Shown piece after piece: positions 27,183-37,056 of a stretch of 64,000 bases of DNA; the first letter of the stretch is position 1; each line of letters begins with the position of its first letter. The stretch lies in the NCBI GenBank assembly GCA_937981985.1, contig CALJNB010000005.1:1-64000 (forward strand), given 5' to 3'. The DNA is from an uncultured bacterium (lineage in GTDB: Bacteria; Myxococcota_A; Bradymonadia; Bradymonadales; Bradymonadaceae). Both the position numbers and the translations under genes were made by a program. The notes beneath the pieces are model-generated. The model did not search any database and was not told the DNA's origin. It saw nothing but the letters and a program-made list of their open reading frames with translations.

Positions 27183-28688
27183 ATGTCCGACGATAAAAAG
27201 AAGAAAAAAAGTGTAGCAAACGACCTAGGTGGTATCTTTGGAGTTGCGGCATCGGGTAAGAAGAAAAAGAAGGTCGTTAAGGAGGTTGAACCCGTTTCTG
27301 AAGACCTATCAGCTGCAAAAAGTTCTGAAGAGCTCCCAGAAATTTCTGAGGCCAAGGACGGATCAATCGATGCGATTTCGGAGGCGATTTCGGAGGCCGT
27401 ATCCGAATCACAGGATATGTCGACATTGCGTGATACAGGTAGTCGACCGCTTCAAAAACAGCTTACCAAAGCGTCAAAGATTTCTTCTAAAAAGAACGCG
27501 GGTCTAGAGGGGATTCTGATGCCCGGTGGACCGCAGATCGATGCATCGGATTACCTAGGTGATGATGATTTAGGCGAAATAGTTGCCCCGGCTGCCAAAT
27601 CAAACTTTTTGATGATGGCGATCATCGGTCTTTTGGTTCTCGTAATTGCTGGAATGGCGATCATGATGACCGGAAGCGGCGACGATCTCATGTCCGTTTT
27701 TAAGGGCAACCTAAAAGAGAAGAAGCTTGCTGAGAAAAAAATGCTCGAGGAAGCTTACGCCAAGGAACAGAAAGAAAATCTTCGTTTATTCGGAAATATG
27801 CTCATTGATGGATATCCAAAATTTTCTGAAATTCGTATAAATGGAAAGAAGTACTACGGCAGAACATCAAAAGGTGAATGGAGAGAAGTTAGAATCGGAA
27901 CCACCAACGGGATTCAAGATTTGGAAATTAAAAAGACCCATAATTTGGAGGTCTCACTTCCGGGTTACGAATCTCGTAAGGACACTGTCAAACAAGACAT
28001 GTGGCAGCCCGCTACCGGCGCCGCTTTTGGATACGCATATAACGCAACGCTCACTCCAAAATCGGAAATCGAAAAATCTGAATTCGACGCACGTATGTCC
28101 CAGGATTCGGAAAATGAATTCTTTGGTAAGGTTACCTTAACTTCGAACCCCGCCGGTGCGACCGTACGTTTTGCCAATGAACCCCTGCTGGACGAAAAGG
28201 GAAATGCTTTAAAGACGCCCGTTACTTTTTCAAAATGGTACGCCAAGGATAAAAAGACCGGAAAACTCGTTGGGAACGATATACGGGTCGATAGCACGAT
28301 CGATCGCGGTCATAAAATTCAACTTTCAATGGAATACCCAAACAGTTGCCCGGATGCCCTTCCCGCTTGTGGTGTCTCAGATGGATGTTGCCCAAGTGAA
28401 TGTACCGTAGCAACAGATATGGATTGTAAGTCTCCGAAAATTGTTGATGCACTTAATCGCCAAATGTGGACATGCAACTGGAAAGACGGAGCTGCGCCCA
28501 AAGAGATAGCGAAAGGTAAATCAATTCAGCACTACTGCGATTATTCTTTTACCTATAACTACGATATCGACGCGATTAAAAATTTCATCGTTGAAGGCCA
28601 TAAAGAACGCGAGGCGATCAAAGCTGAAGCTAAAGCCTTCAAAGAAGCACAAAAACAAAAACGCTTAGATCAAATGAATAAAAAATAA
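27183..28688 (+). CDS. PEGA-like bitopic membrane protein with Cys-rich insert
   Basis: The 501-residue protein has a lysine-rich start, an acidic/Ser cytoplasmic region of about 130 residues, one membrane helix (residues 141-162) and an extracytoplasmic part. Two stretches look like PEGA domains: one ending in LEVSLPGYES and one beginning VTLTSNPAGATVRF. A cysteine insert, CGVSDGCCPSEC followed by DMDC, splits the second. PEGA domains are found on surface and Ser/Thr-kinase-linked proteins. The ATG at 27183 has GGAG at 5-nt spacing, better than the ATG 3 nt upstream. It could be a kinase target or an envelope scaffold; function unknown. Confidence 0.68.
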   Translation: MSDDKKKKKSVANDLGGIFGVAASGKKKKKVVKEVEPVSEDLSAAKSSEELPEISEAKDGSIDAISEAISEAVSESQDMSTLRDTGSRPLQKQLTKASKISSKKNAGLEGILMPGGPQIDASDYLGDDDLGEIVAPAAKSNFLMMAIIGLLVLVIAGMAIMMTGSGDDLMSVFKGNLKEKKLAEKKMLEEAYAKEQKENLRLFGNMLIDGYPKFSEIRINGKKYYGRTSKGEWREVRIGTTNGIQDLEIKKTHNLEVSLPGYESRKDTVKQDMWQPATGAAFGYAYNATLTPKSEIEKSEFDARMSQDSENEFFGKVTLTSNPAGATVRFANEPLLDEKGNALKTPVTFSKWYAKDKKTGKLVGNDIRVDSTIDRGHKIQLSMEYPNSCPDALPACGVSDGCCPSECTVATDMDCKSPKIVDALNRQMWTCNWKDGAAPKEIAKGKSIQHYCDYSFTYNYDIDAIKNFIVEGHKEREAIKAEAKAFKEAQKQKRLDQMNKK

Positions 28689-28721
28689 TGCATCAAAAAC
28701 AAATCCAAAAGCAAGGTAGCA

Positions 28722-29528
28722 ATGAATACCGAAATTAAACTGGCTCGTATTCCGAATGGAACGAGCCCTTTTTATGTCGTCAAGAAGGGCAACGATTTTC
28801 GAAGACTCGAAATGCCAGTTGCAGATTTCTACGAAGCTTATTTTTCTGAGTCCGAAATTGTTCTGGGAGACCCTTTAGCTTTACCCGAAAAGTTACTTCC
28901 ACCCGTGGAACCGACAAAAATTATTTGCGTTGGATTGAATTACCGAGCTCACGCCGAAGAGCAGGGGAAAGCGCTACCGCCTGAACCGCTTATTTTTATG
29001 AAACCAACAAGCGCCCTTATTGGTCACGGTGGACAGGTCGTTCTACCTCCTCAATCCGAACTCATTCATCACGAAGCAGAGCTTGCGGTTATCATGGGTC
29101 GACAAGCGAAAAATATCGCCCCCGATTGTGTAAACGATTTTATATTTGGTTATACATGTGCCAATGACGTTTCTGCGCGTGATATTCAGCGTATGGAAAA
29201 TAAGTATACGCGTGGGAAGGGGTTCGATACTTTTTGCCCACTCGGTCCCTACGTTATCGATCGTGCATCGTTCAAACCCAGCGAAAATAATATCCATCTA
29301 AAAGTGAATGGAGAACTTCGCCAATCATGTGGCTTTGACGATTTTATTTTCGATATTCCGACCGCTATTTCATTTATCAGCAAAATAATGACCCTAAATG
29401 TCGGTGATGTTATTCTTACAGGTACGCCTGCAGGTGTTGCTCCGATCGTCGACGGAGATGGTCTCGAAATCAGTATTTCTAATATCGGAACGCTTCGTCA
29501 TAGCGTTTATCGTGAGTCTTCTCGATAG
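28722..29528 (+). CDS. Fumarylacetoacetate hydrolase family protein
   Basis: The 268-residue product has the FAH core: ICVGLNYRAHAEEQ, the metal-site EAELAVI, GYTCANDVSARDIQ, KGFDTFCPLGP and the late ILTGTPAGV. A ~60-residue N-terminal domain precedes the core. Family members hydrolyse or decarboxylate small acyl-pyruvates and 2-oxo acids, as in catechol or tyrosine breakdown. The exact substrate cannot be inferred. An AGG lies before the ATG, and the following gene starts 7 nt after the stop. Confidence 0.93.
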   Translation: MNTEIKLARIPNGTSPFYVVKKGNDFRRLEMPVADFYEAYFSESEIVLGDPLALPEKLLPPVEPTKIICVGLNYRAHAEEQGKALPPEPLIFMKPTSALIGHGGQVVLPPQSELIHHEAELAVIMGRQAKNIAPDCVNDFIFGYTCANDVSARDIQRMENKYTRGKGFDTFCPLGPYVIDRASFKPSENNIHLKVNGELRQSCGFDDFIFDIPTAISFISKIMTLNVGDVILTGTPAGVAPIVDGDGLEISISNIGTLRHSVYRESSR

Positions 29529-29535
29529 GTCGTAA

Positions 29536-30465
29536 ATGAGTCAAACGAGTACAGCTTATAAAACCTTAGGCGAAGCCGAGCTACAGTTTGGAGTTTCCGA
29601 CGAAGACATTCTCTTTGGCGATTTGTTTAAGCAAGACCAACTATTTCTTGGCTATTACTCACAAGAAGGGCTCGATATCGCAATGGCCGAATACGGCATC
29701 AAAGATGATCTCGCCAAGCGCGGCTTTGCGGATACCCATTTAAAAAGCGGTCGACATCCGAACGGGTATCAGCTTCAAATTCTTAGCGGAACCGATGTGC
29801 TTATTGATGTCGTTCTCGACGTCGCGCACTTGAATCTTGGGGAGACTCTAAAGACCCAAGCACAATCGGCTTCTCACCGTGTTCTCTATGTTCATTGGTT
29901 GGAAATGTCGAATCCTCAACTTAGCTTTGATGAACAATTTTTGCCCTTGCCGGCGCAGCTTTATAGGGGCTTAGGTTTAGGGAGCAAAATATATAGTATC
30001 CTTAAAAATGTATGCAAGCGTTTGGGTTTGGACGCAATTGTAGCCGTTCCTATGTATTTCCATAACGCGATCTTCTACGCGAAGTGGTTCAAATATGCGG
30101 ACCCTAAGTTCGCAGGGAAATTTAAGGCGATTCAACGCGATAGTAAGCAAGTTTATAAAAAAGGGATGTTGATGTCGAAATGGAATTCGATTGCTGCAAC
30201 CTCTTGGTCTTTCGTTTTAGATCCACCATCAGAACGTTCAACATCAGAAGTTGAGACTTGGTTTACAGAGCCAATGATTTCTCCTTTTTCTAAACCCCTC
30301 AAGAAATTTATAGAATCGGACTGGTATGCGCATCGCAGGGACGTATCAGCGGACTTGAGTTCGCTTATTTTTCCTGAAGAGACCTTTCTTAAAATGCTTG
30401 AAGAACGAGGATTAAATCCTTTCAACGATGAAAAGTTTCGTCGACTAGTCCATCAGAAAGGCTAG
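29536..30465 (+). CDS. Unknown protein with GNAT-like segment (309 aa)
   Basis: No family is certain. A central segment, QLYRGLGLGSKIYSILKNVC and then AIFYAKWFKYADP, resembles motif A and the following strand of GNAT acetyltransferases, in which G-x-G binds acetyl-CoA. The flanking parts, about 140 residues each, are unknown. It follows the FAH gene by 7 nt, so they are probably one operon. Its last 21 nt overlap a converging gene. Confidence 0.6.
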   Translation: MSQTSTAYKTLGEAELQFGVSDEDILFGDLFKQDQLFLGYYSQEGLDIAMAEYGIKDDLAKRGFADTHLKSGRHPNGYQLQILSGTDVLIDVVLDVAHLNLGETLKTQAQSASHRVLYVHWLEMSNPQLSFDEQFLPLPAQLYRGLGLGSKIYSILKNVCKRLGLDAIVAVPMYFHNAIFYAKWFKYADPKFAGKFKAIQRDSKQVYKKGMLMSKWNSIAATSWSFVLDPPSERSTSEVETWFTEPMISPFSKPLKKFIESDWYAHRRDVSADLSSLIFPEETFLKMLEERGLNPFNDEKFRRLVHQKG

Positions 30466-31605
30466 TCGATTCCGGATGTAATCCACGCGGAATAGGGAAC
30501 AACTCTCAAGAAGCTTTAGCGACAACGAGACGCTATTCTTTTGCAAAATTAATTCGATCGCACCGAGCGCCAAGAGACTATCTCCTAGAGCGGTCTGAAA
30601 AAGCGTTTCTTCATCTCCTAAGAATATAGCAACCGCATGATTGCTCCGGGGTAGATCACCCATTAATGCTTCTTGTTCATCAAAATCGGTAGTAATGATT
30701 TCCGAATATAGTCGGGCCCTTTGTACTTTTTCGGACGGTGTTTTATCACGTCGCCCGATAATATTTCGTGCTGAATCTAATTCAGAATCGTCATACTCGC
30801 TTCCCGATAAGGGGGCGCCGTCGATCGCAGGATGCTCAAAATTACGCCGCGTCAATATCTCAACAGAAGCACTTTGTACAAGCACCGCTTGCTCCTCAAC
30901 ATCCTCGATCGCCGCGTAGATAAGATCAAAGGTTGGGTCGTGGTCGAGGTTTCCTTCTGCCAAACGATAGTAGAAATCGTTACTATTTTCAGCGGTTGAT
31001 GCTGCTGCCGCGGAAAAGACGGCCGCCTCTGCGGCCATTTGAAATGCCTCGTGGTCATCGTTTTCCGATAGAATCGCAAGCGCAATTATCCACGATGAAC
31101 CGTTGAGTCTACAGAGTACATCAGCAACGGTCACAGGATCTTCAATCCATCCCAGTGTCCCTTCTCCGTGCCAAATCTGTTTGGCAAACTCCAAGGGATC
31201 CATCGCACATGCTATACTATAAGGGAGTTCCGCTGAGTAGTCCTCGCCTCTCATATGATAGGTTCTTTCGTCGTCGAGCGTCATCCACGAAAGAAGTTCT
31301 TCAGGCGCCTTTGAAAGGGCGTGATGCGTCCAATCTAGTCCAACTCGAATAAGATCGGAGAGTCGATCAAATGTCGACTTAGAAAATTCGGCATCGATAC
31401 GATCGGGATCACAATCTGCAATAACGCGTGTGTTCAGCAGTTTTGGTAATTCTTTAAGATGAGGTTCCAGAACGCTCAGATCATCTTCGTCGCCCGCGAG
31501 AACAAGGGTTGCTAGTATATGTTCTTCATTCTTAGGATCGAATCCAGAAAGTGCGGTGAACCCGTCGGTTTTTATAGCGCCAAAAAGGCTGTTTGTTTCG
31601 GTCAT
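30445..31605 (-). CDS. Kinase-coupled hypothetical protein (386 aa)
   Basis: The ATG at 31605 overlaps the kinase stop codon as ATGA, so translation is coupled; the longer reading from 31677 would run deep into the kinase gene. The protein has no signal or membrane segment and is a mostly helical, acidic sequence without motifs I know. Its tight link to the Ser/Thr kinase suggests a substrate, adaptor or regulator of that kinase. The last 21 nt overlap the plus-strand gene ending at 30465. Confidence 0.65.
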   Translation of the reverse strand: MTETNSLFGAIKTDGFTALSGFDPKNEEHILATLVLAGDEDDLSVLEPHLKELPKLLNTRVIADCDPDRIDAEFSKSTFDRLSDLIRVGLDWTHHALSKAPEELLSWMTLDDERTYHMRGEDYSAELPYSIACAMDPLEFAKQIWHGEGTLGWIEDPVTVADVLCRLNGSSWIIALAILSENDDHEAFQMAAEAAVFSAAAASTAENSNDFYYRLAEGNLDHDPTFDLIYAAIEDVEEQAVLVQSASVEILTRRNFEHPAIDGAPLSGSEYDDSELDSARNIIGRRDKTPSEKVQRARLYSEIITTDFDEQEALMGDLPRSNHAVAIFLGDEETLFQTALGDSLLALGAIELILQKNSVSLSLKLLESCSLFRVDYIRNRLAFLMD

Positions 31606-33263
31606 TTTTTTTGTAATTTCTTCAATTCTAATAGAGTTTTGCCCAACAATTCTGAGCCTGTATCTGTTGTATCCCAACGCACGAACGTCGTTCCAAACTC
31701 TACTGAATTCACATCACGTCCGTCGCTCAATTTTTTGAGTTCTTTCACTTGTTTGCCCGTTGTGCAAACGAAAACACTAATTGTTGCATCGAATTTCTTT
31801 TTATCGGCTTTAAGGGTTCGTAAGGTCACGCCATCTTGATAGGGGAGTACATCGCCCTCGCGCACTATCCAACCGGTAGCACGCAATGTAGTGGTAATAA
31901 AATGTGGATCAAGAGTTTGTTTTGTAAGCTCTTTGTCGTCTTCTTGCGCCGCGACTTTTTCTAATACTTCTTCTTTCATTGTCGGCGTGTTGGTTAGCAC
32001 AAAATAGACAAATCCGCCGATAATTAATAAAACGATCAATAAAGGAATAAATACGGTAACTTTCTTCGAGTCATTTTTATCTTCATGTCGATAATGTGGC
32101 TCTCTTTTTACGATGGGTTCGGGGTGAGCGAGCTCTAGGTTTTCAACTTCTGAAATAGGTTGCAGTTCGGAAATAAGAGATTCGGGTTTTTTCATTGTCT
32201 TTTTTTCGCGTTGAGGTTTTGGTTTTCGAACTTTTGGAACCGGACTGATATAACTATTAAGAAGCGGAACGTCGGAGTTGTGCTCTAAACCAGTGATATC
32301 TCCAAATAGATCATCTAAGGCTATATAGGAGTCCGATTCTTCAGTGATCGAGAAACGAAACTCTGATGGTTCGTGTTTGATTGCGCCTAAAAATATTAAT
32401 AGATCCTCCGATAGAGCCTCGACGTTTTGATAACGATCTTCCTTCTTCTTTTGCAATGCCCGGTGGACGATATCAGCAAAGGCAGGAGGCGTGTTGATGT
32501 GCAGCGGAAGTCGCCATGGTTCGGGCCCTAAGTGGGTTTCGATACACGACGCGTAATCCAGTGCTTTGACCGCAGGGTCGCCGACGAGCGCTTCCCACAT
32601 CACCATTCCCAGCCCATAAATATCAACGCGACTATCCACATCCTCCTGTAATAGTTGTTCAGGAGCTGCGTAACGGGGCGTACCGACAAAAACACCGTTA
32701 TGTGTCAATTTTTGTTTTGGCCGACCTTGGGATGTGTTCTCTATAGGGTCGTCGATGTTCGAATCTAGAAATTTGGCCGATCCAAAGTCGAGGATTTTAG
32801 CGGTAAATCCGTCTCCTGTTTCGGTTAACATAATATTTGAAGGTTTAAGGTCGCGATGGAGTACACCTTTTCCGTGTGCTTCTTGAAGAGCACCGCACAC
32901 GAAAAGAATAATATCGGCGATTTGCCGGGCCTGAAGAGCGCCGTACTTGCGAACTTGCCTAAACAGTGACCGGCCAGGAACGAACTCCATCACGATATAA
33001 TGAAACGCACTTTCTTCCCCGTAATCCAGAAGTCTAACGGTGTTTGGATGAGAAAAATTTTTGATAATCGAAGCTTCCCTTCTAAATCTAGCGACCCAAA
33101 TTGGATCCAATTTGTCGTTTTTCTCCAAAATTTTGACGGCGACTGGCGTATCTGTACCACGGAGCTTGCCGAGATAAACGACACTAAATCCACCACGCGC
33201 GATGGCAGTAACAATCTCAAATTGAGAACCTATGGAGGTTCCTCGTTCCAAAAATTTTGACAT
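31602..33263 (-). CDS. Membrane Ser/Thr protein kinase (PknB type)
   Basis: The 553-residue protein has a Hanks-type kinase domain: glycine loop IARGGFSVVYLG (residues 21-32), catalytic Lys44 in VAVK, HRDLKPSN (136-143), DFGSAKF and the APE-type motif GTPRYAAPEQL. A ~130-residue linker leads to one membrane helix (about 405-428) and a ~110-residue extracytoplasmic domain without PASTA repeats. It should phosphorylate cytoplasmic proteins in response to an envelope cue. I use the ATG at 33263; AGGAGG lies 15 nt upstream of it, which is long, and an in-frame ATG directly after that AGGAGG is an alternative. The downstream gene is coupled by ATGA. Confidence 0.93.
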   Translation of the reverse strand: MSKFLERGTSIGSQFEIVTAIARGGFSVVYLGKLRGTDTPVAVKILEKNDKLDPIWVARFRREASIIKNFSHPNTVRLLDYGEESAFHYIVMEFVPGRSLFRQVRKYGALQARQIADIILFVCGALQEAHGKGVLHRDLKPSNIMLTETGDGFTAKILDFGSAKFLDSNIDDPIENTSQGRPKQKLTHNGVFVGTPRYAAPEQLLQEDVDSRVDIYGLGMVMWEALVGDPAVKALDYASCIETHLGPEPWRLPLHINTPPAFADIVHRALQKKKEDRYQNVEALSEDLLIFLGAIKHEPSEFRFSITEESDSYIALDDLFGDITGLEHNSDVPLLNSYISPVPKVRKPKPQREKKTMKKPESLISELQPISEVENLELAHPEPIVKREPHYRHEDKNDSKKVTVFIPLLIVLLIIGGFVYFVLTNTPTMKEEVLEKVAAQEDDKELTKQTLDPHFITTTLRATGWIVREGDVLPYQDGVTLRTLKADKKKFDATISVFVCTTGKQVKELKKLSDGRDVNSVEFGTTFVRWDTTDTGSELLGKTLLELKKLQKK

Positions 33264-33385
33264 GAGGCATATTAACATCCTCCTTCGATGGCGCAAACTA
33301 ATCAGTTGATGAGGGTAAATAATGACCCGAGTTGTTATTTGGAGCTAGCTCCCTTAAAGTCGGCAACCGATTCGCGAGGAAACAA

Positions 33386-34018
33386 ATGTTCTCAAATGAT
33401 GAAATGAATTTTTCAGAACTTATCCAATCGTACTTTTTAAAAAGGACGGGTAAGGGTTTGATCTTTTCTAGCCGAGATCTCGATCTATTATTGAAATGGG
33501 AAGAGTCGGGTTGTTCTGTTGGAACGATTTGTAAAGGTATTGACGCGGCCGTGGAAAGGTCAAATCGGACTCCGCGAGACTTGTTCGCATGTCGAAAATT
33601 CATCGAAGAGATGATGGGCCCCAAAAAGCCTTTTAAGTTACACGCGTCCTCGCCTCAAATAATACCGTTAGAAGAAGCTTCCGTGCCACCTCCACCCGAC
33701 GATCGCGACGCGTTGTTAGTTATGGTCAAACGTTATGCCCAAAAAAGCTCAAACGATAGGTTTCAAGAACTCTATGCCCAATCTCTTAAGCTCTTAGGCG
33801 ATCCAAATGTCGAGATCGACGTTTTTGAGTTCGAAGACAAATTCTACCAGAACGCATTTTTTGCTTTGGCAGATCCGCTACAACGAGAAATAGACGAGGA
33901 AATCAATCGCACATTAGGTCCAGTACTTTCAACAATGTCGCCAAAAGCCCGAAAGGCCACAATTAAAGCAAAGCGCCGCGCCCTGCTTGAACGAAAAATG
34001 AGTCCGGCGAATGAGTGA
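33386..34018 (+). CDS. Hypothetical protein (210 aa), divergent from kinase
   Basis: GAGGA 5 nt before the ATG at 33386 decides this start. The N-terminal half reads like a winged-helix or small helical domain (MNFSELIQSYFLKRTGKGL...LLKWEESGCSVGTICKGIDAAV), followed by a proline-rich hinge (VPPPPDD) and a helical C-terminal part. I do not recognise the family. It faces away from the kinase and overlaps the next ORF by 8 nt. Confidence 0.65.
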   Translation: MFSNDEMNFSELIQSYFLKRTGKGLIFSSRDLDLLLKWEESGCSVGTICKGIDAAVERSNRTPRDLFACRKFIEEMMGPKKPFKLHASSPQIIPLEEASVPPPPDDRDALLVMVKRYAQKSSNDRFQELYAQSLKLLGDPNVEIDVFEFEDKFYQNAFFALADPLQREIDEEINRTLGPVLSTMSPKARKATIKAKRRALLERKMSPANE

Positions 34019-34259
34019 TTGGAAGGATATCCAAGATATATTCGGTTTAAGCGATAGCGAAACGGATCATGTTTTGGATATAGTAAATTGGGTTACCGCT
34101 ACTTGGCTGCAAGAGAAATTTGGGTACGCAAAAGACACGCCTCAAAGTTTTCCGATTCGCGACCGCTTTTCAGATGAGACCTTTCAAATTCTATTCGAAA
34201 CAGCTCTGTTAGAAGCTGAATTTAGTTTGGATTGGAAAGGAATGTTCAACGTAAAATAA
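34011..34259 (+). CDS. Small hypothetical protein (82 aa)
   Basis: The 82-codon ORF starts inside the last codons of the upstream gene (ATGAGTGATT, 8-nt overlap), which is typical of a coupled pair. It is acidic, with no signal or membrane segment and no motif I know. Two tRNA genes follow on the same strand. Confidence 0.6.
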   Translation: MSDWKDIQDIFGLSDSETDHVLDIVNWVTATWLQEKFGYAKDTPQSFPIRDRFSDETFQILFETALLEAEFSLDWKGMFNVK

Positions 34260-34324
34260 TAAGACAACTTTGCAAACATAAGCTTGACGTTCTGGAAGTT
34301 CTCTATTAACTTCCCGGTCCCAAC

Positions 34325-34396
34325 GGGGTCATAGCTCAGTGGGAGAGCAGCTGCCTTACAAGCAGCAGGTCCCTGGTTCAATCCCAGGTGGCCCCA
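34325..34396 (+). tRNA. tRNA-Val(TAC)
   Basis: A 72-nt cloverleaf with acceptor GGGGTCA/TGGCCCC, anticodon arm GCTGC-CTTACAA-GCAGC giving UAC, and T-loop GTTCAATCC. The discriminator is A and CCA is not encoded. A possible -35 TTGACG lies at 34284-34289, without a convincing -10. tRNA-Asp follows on the same strand. Confidence 0.95.
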
Positions 34397-34465
34397 TCCG
34401 AAAAAGTTTACTTTTTAGGTAGACAACATCGGAAACTCGGTATACAAACCGGGTCCGAACTATCA

Positions 34466-34539
34466 GGGGTGGTAGTTCAGCTGGTTAGAATGCCGGCCTG
34501 TCACGCCGGAGGTCGCGGGTTCGAGTCCCGTCCACCCCG
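34466..34539 (+). tRNA. tRNA-Asp(GTC)
   Basis: A 74-nt cloverleaf with acceptor GGGGTGG/CCACCCC, anticodon arm CCGGC-CTGTCAC-GCCGG giving GUC, and T-loop GTTCGAGTC. The discriminator is G, the identity element for tRNA-Asp; CCA is not encoded. It ends just before a hairpin terminator and is probably co-transcribed with tRNA-Val. Confidence 0.96.
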
Positions 34540-34546
34540 CTAAAAA

Positions 34547-34571
34547 GCCATCGTTTAACGATGGCTTTTTT
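34547..34571. terminator. Bidirectional terminator between tRNA-Asp and lon
   Basis: A perfect stem GCCATCG/CGATGGC with loop TTTAA, flanked by A5 on the left and T6 on the right. It can end the tRNA transcript on the plus strand and the Clp/Lon transcript on the minus strand. Confidence 0.93.
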
Positions 34572-34635
34572 GTTTCTTGTTGGTTTATTAAGTCGTACGA
34601 GAGGGGCAACCCCTAAAGTCTTGAAAGTCGGGTCT

Positions 34636-37038
34636 CTAGTGTACCGTTGGGGTGGTTTGCGCTGGCCGCTCGCTGATGAGATCGGGCGGCGTTATCGGCT
34701 GAGCTAATCGCTTTTTAAATTCTTCGGGTTCTTTTAATTCCAATGCATGCATTAAGACTTCGTCAGCATGCTCAACCGGAATCATAGTCATACCTTCTCG
34801 AATCTCTTCAGGGATTTCTGGCAAATCTTTTACGTTTTCAGCGGGAAATAAAAGCGTTTTGATTCCTGCGCGTTTTGCCGCAAGTGTCTTTTCTTTAAGT
34901 CCGCCGATCGGAAGCACTCTCCCCCGTAGTGTGATCTCGCCAGTCATAGCCACGTCACGTCGAACGGGGATATTGGTCAGCGCGCTGACAAGTGTCGTAA
35001 CCATGGTAATACCAGCTGATGGTCCATCTTTGGGCACAGCACCTTCGGGAAAGTGAACGTGAATATCTATGCGTTGATGAAATAACGGATTGAGCCCGAA
35101 ATTTTCGGCGCGTGTTCGGATGTAACTCATCGCTGCGCGGGCGGATTCCTGCATCACGTCACCGAGTTTTCCGGTAATAATTAATTTTCCATTTCCCGGC
35201 ATGATCGTCGCTTCGTTTACCAGCATCACGCCGCCGTATTGAGTCCAGGCGAGACCGTTTGTGAGACCGATTTGGTTTTTATCTTCGATGAGGGTGCGAG
35301 ACATTTTTTTCGGTCCGAGGAAATCCGGTATAGATTCTTCGGTGACTTTAAAAACGTTTTCGGTAGATCCTTCAACAACTTTACGGGCGATCTTGCGACA
35401 GATGCTTCCGATTTCGCGTTCCAAATTACGAACGCCGGCTTCGCGAGTATATTCTTCTACGACGCGATTAATGGCTTCTGGTTCGATGTTGATTTCCTTG
35501 TCCGCAATCCCGTTATTCGTGATTTGCTTCGGAATCAAATAGGTTTGTGCGATGGCAAGTTTCTCGTGGTCAAGATATCCACCAATTTGAATGATTTCCA
35601 TTCGATCACGCAGTGGGCCGGGGATTTTACTTAAATCATTCGCGGTGCAGATGAACATTACGTTCGAAAGATCGTAATCAAGATCAAGGTAATGGTCCGC
35701 AAAGGTCTCGTTTTGCTCTGGATCGAGAACTTCCAACATCGCGCTGGATGGATCGCCACGAAAGTCTGTCGACATCTTGTCAATTTCATCCAACAGGAAA
35801 ACCGGATTACTGCTGCCGGCTTTTTTCAGACTCTGAATTATTTTTCCTGGAAGGGCTCCAATATAAGTACGACGGTGACCGCGTATTTCAGCCTCATCTC
35901 GTACACCACCTAGGCTTAAGCGGACAAACTTTCGATTCGTGGCCGAGGCGATAGATTTACCCAACGAGGTTTTACCGACACCGGGAGGCCCGACGAAGCA
36001 TAGTATAGAGCCACGTTGTTTTTCGACCAGCTTTTGGACCGACAAATATTCAAGAATACGTTCTTTGGGTTTTTCTAACCCGTAATGATCGGCTTCCAGC
36101 GTTGCTTTAGCAGCGTCAATATCGAGTCGATCTTGAGTTTTTTCGTTCCACGGCAGCGATAGAATCCACTCAAGATAATTGCGTACGACGGTTGCCTCTG
36201 CCGACATCGGACTCATCATCTTGAGCTTTTTTAGCTCTCGTGCGGCGCGTTCCTGGGCATCGGCTGGAAGTTCTTTTTGATCAATGCGTTCTTCAAGTTC
36301 TTCTATTTCATTTCGAAATTCGTTCGGGTCACCAAGATCGCGCGCGTGAGCGTCATCCTTATCTGAGTTTTCCATTTGTTTTTTAACGCGTGAACGTATT
36401 TTCTTTTCGACTTGGAGAATTTCTATCTCTTCTGTCATGATTTTTTGAAGCAGTTCCATACGCGCGGAAACATCATTAATCTCTAGTATTTCCTGCTTGT
36501 CGCGCAGTTTGTTGATTGCCAGCTGGGCAACGATTGTATCCGATAAGCGCGAAGGGTCTTCAATTTTTGCAACCAATGAAAGTAACTCACGCGGAATGCG
36601 CTTATTAAGATCTACATAAGTTTCAAAGGTCTCACGTACGGTTTTGACAAGAGTCGCAAAATCGACTTCTTTATCCAGAAGATCGGGTACGACCTCTGCA
36701 TCCACTGAAAAGAACGCGTCGTCTTGTTTAAACTTCGTGATTTTTACGCGATCGGTTCCACGTACGACGACCTTTACTGTTCCGTCTGAAAATTGAAATA
36801 ACTGGCTAATGACTGCCACGGTGCCGATTTCAAATATTTCATCGGCAGCAGGGTCTTTTGTCTTTGCCTTTTTCTGCGCAGATAAGATAATTTCCTTATT
36901 TTCGTTTGCCATCGCTGCTTCCAATGCGGCGCGACTTTTTGGCCGTCCAACGAAGAGGGGAAGAACCATGTTAGGAAAGACAATGATGTCCCTAAGGGGA
37001 AGAAGGGGTATGTCTTCGAATCGTTTAACGTCGGACAT
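34636..37038 (-). CDS. lon: ATP-dependent protease Lon
   Basis: The 800-residue protein has the N-terminal Lon substrate domain ([20 protein letters not shown]), the AAA+ module with Walker [10 protein letters not shown] at about residue 350, and the C-terminal protease with the catalytic Ser in [20 protein letters not shown] and a downstream Lys. It degrades damaged and regulatory proteins. One oddity: between VKKQMENS and [11 protein letters not shown] the near-universal Q-[RK]-E-Y-Y-L-x-E-Q-x-x-A-I-x-x-E-L-G helix is absent and replaced by [12 protein letters not shown] (residues 226-237, 36328-36363). The gene follows clpX by 18 nt. Confidence 0.97.
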   Translation of the reverse strand: MSDVKRFEDIPLLPLRDIIVFPNMVLPLFVGRPKSRAALEAAMANENKEIILSAQKKAKTKDPAADEIFEIGTVAVISQLFQFSDGTVKVVVRGTDRVKITKFKQDDAFFSVDAEVVPDLLDKEVDFATLVKTVRETFETYVDLNKRIPRELLSLVAKIEDPSRLSDTIVAQLAINKLRDKQEILEINDVSARMELLQKIMTEEIEILQVEKKIRSRVKKQMENSDKDDAHARDLGDPNEFRNEIEELEERIDQKELPADAQERAARELKKLKMMSPMSAEATVVRNYLEWILSLPWNEKTQDRLDIDAAKATLEADHYGLEKPKERILEYLSVQKLVEKQRGSILCFVGPPGVGKTSLGKSIASATNRKFVRLSLGGVRDEAEIRGHRRTYIGALPGKIIQSLKKAGSSNPVFLLDEIDKMSTDFRGDPSSAMLEVLDPEQNETFADHYLDLDYDLSNVMFICTANDLSKIPGPLRDRMEIIQIGGYLDHEKLAIAQTYLIPKQITNNGIADKEINIEPEAINRVVEEYTREAGVRNLEREIGSICRKIARKVVEGSTENVFKVTEESIPDFLGPKKMSRTLIEDKNQIGLTNGLAWTQYGGVMLVNEATIMPGNGKLIITGKLGDVMQESARAAMSYIRTRAENFGLNPLFHQRIDIHVHFPEGAVPKDGPSAGITMVTTLVSALTNIPVRRDVAMTGEITLRGRVLPIGGLKEKTLAAKRAGIKTLLFPAENVKDLPEIPEEIREGMTMIPVEHADEVLMHALELKEPEEFKKRLAQPITPPDLISERPAQTTPTVH

Positions 37039-37056
37039 GTTTACTCTCGGTTGGGA

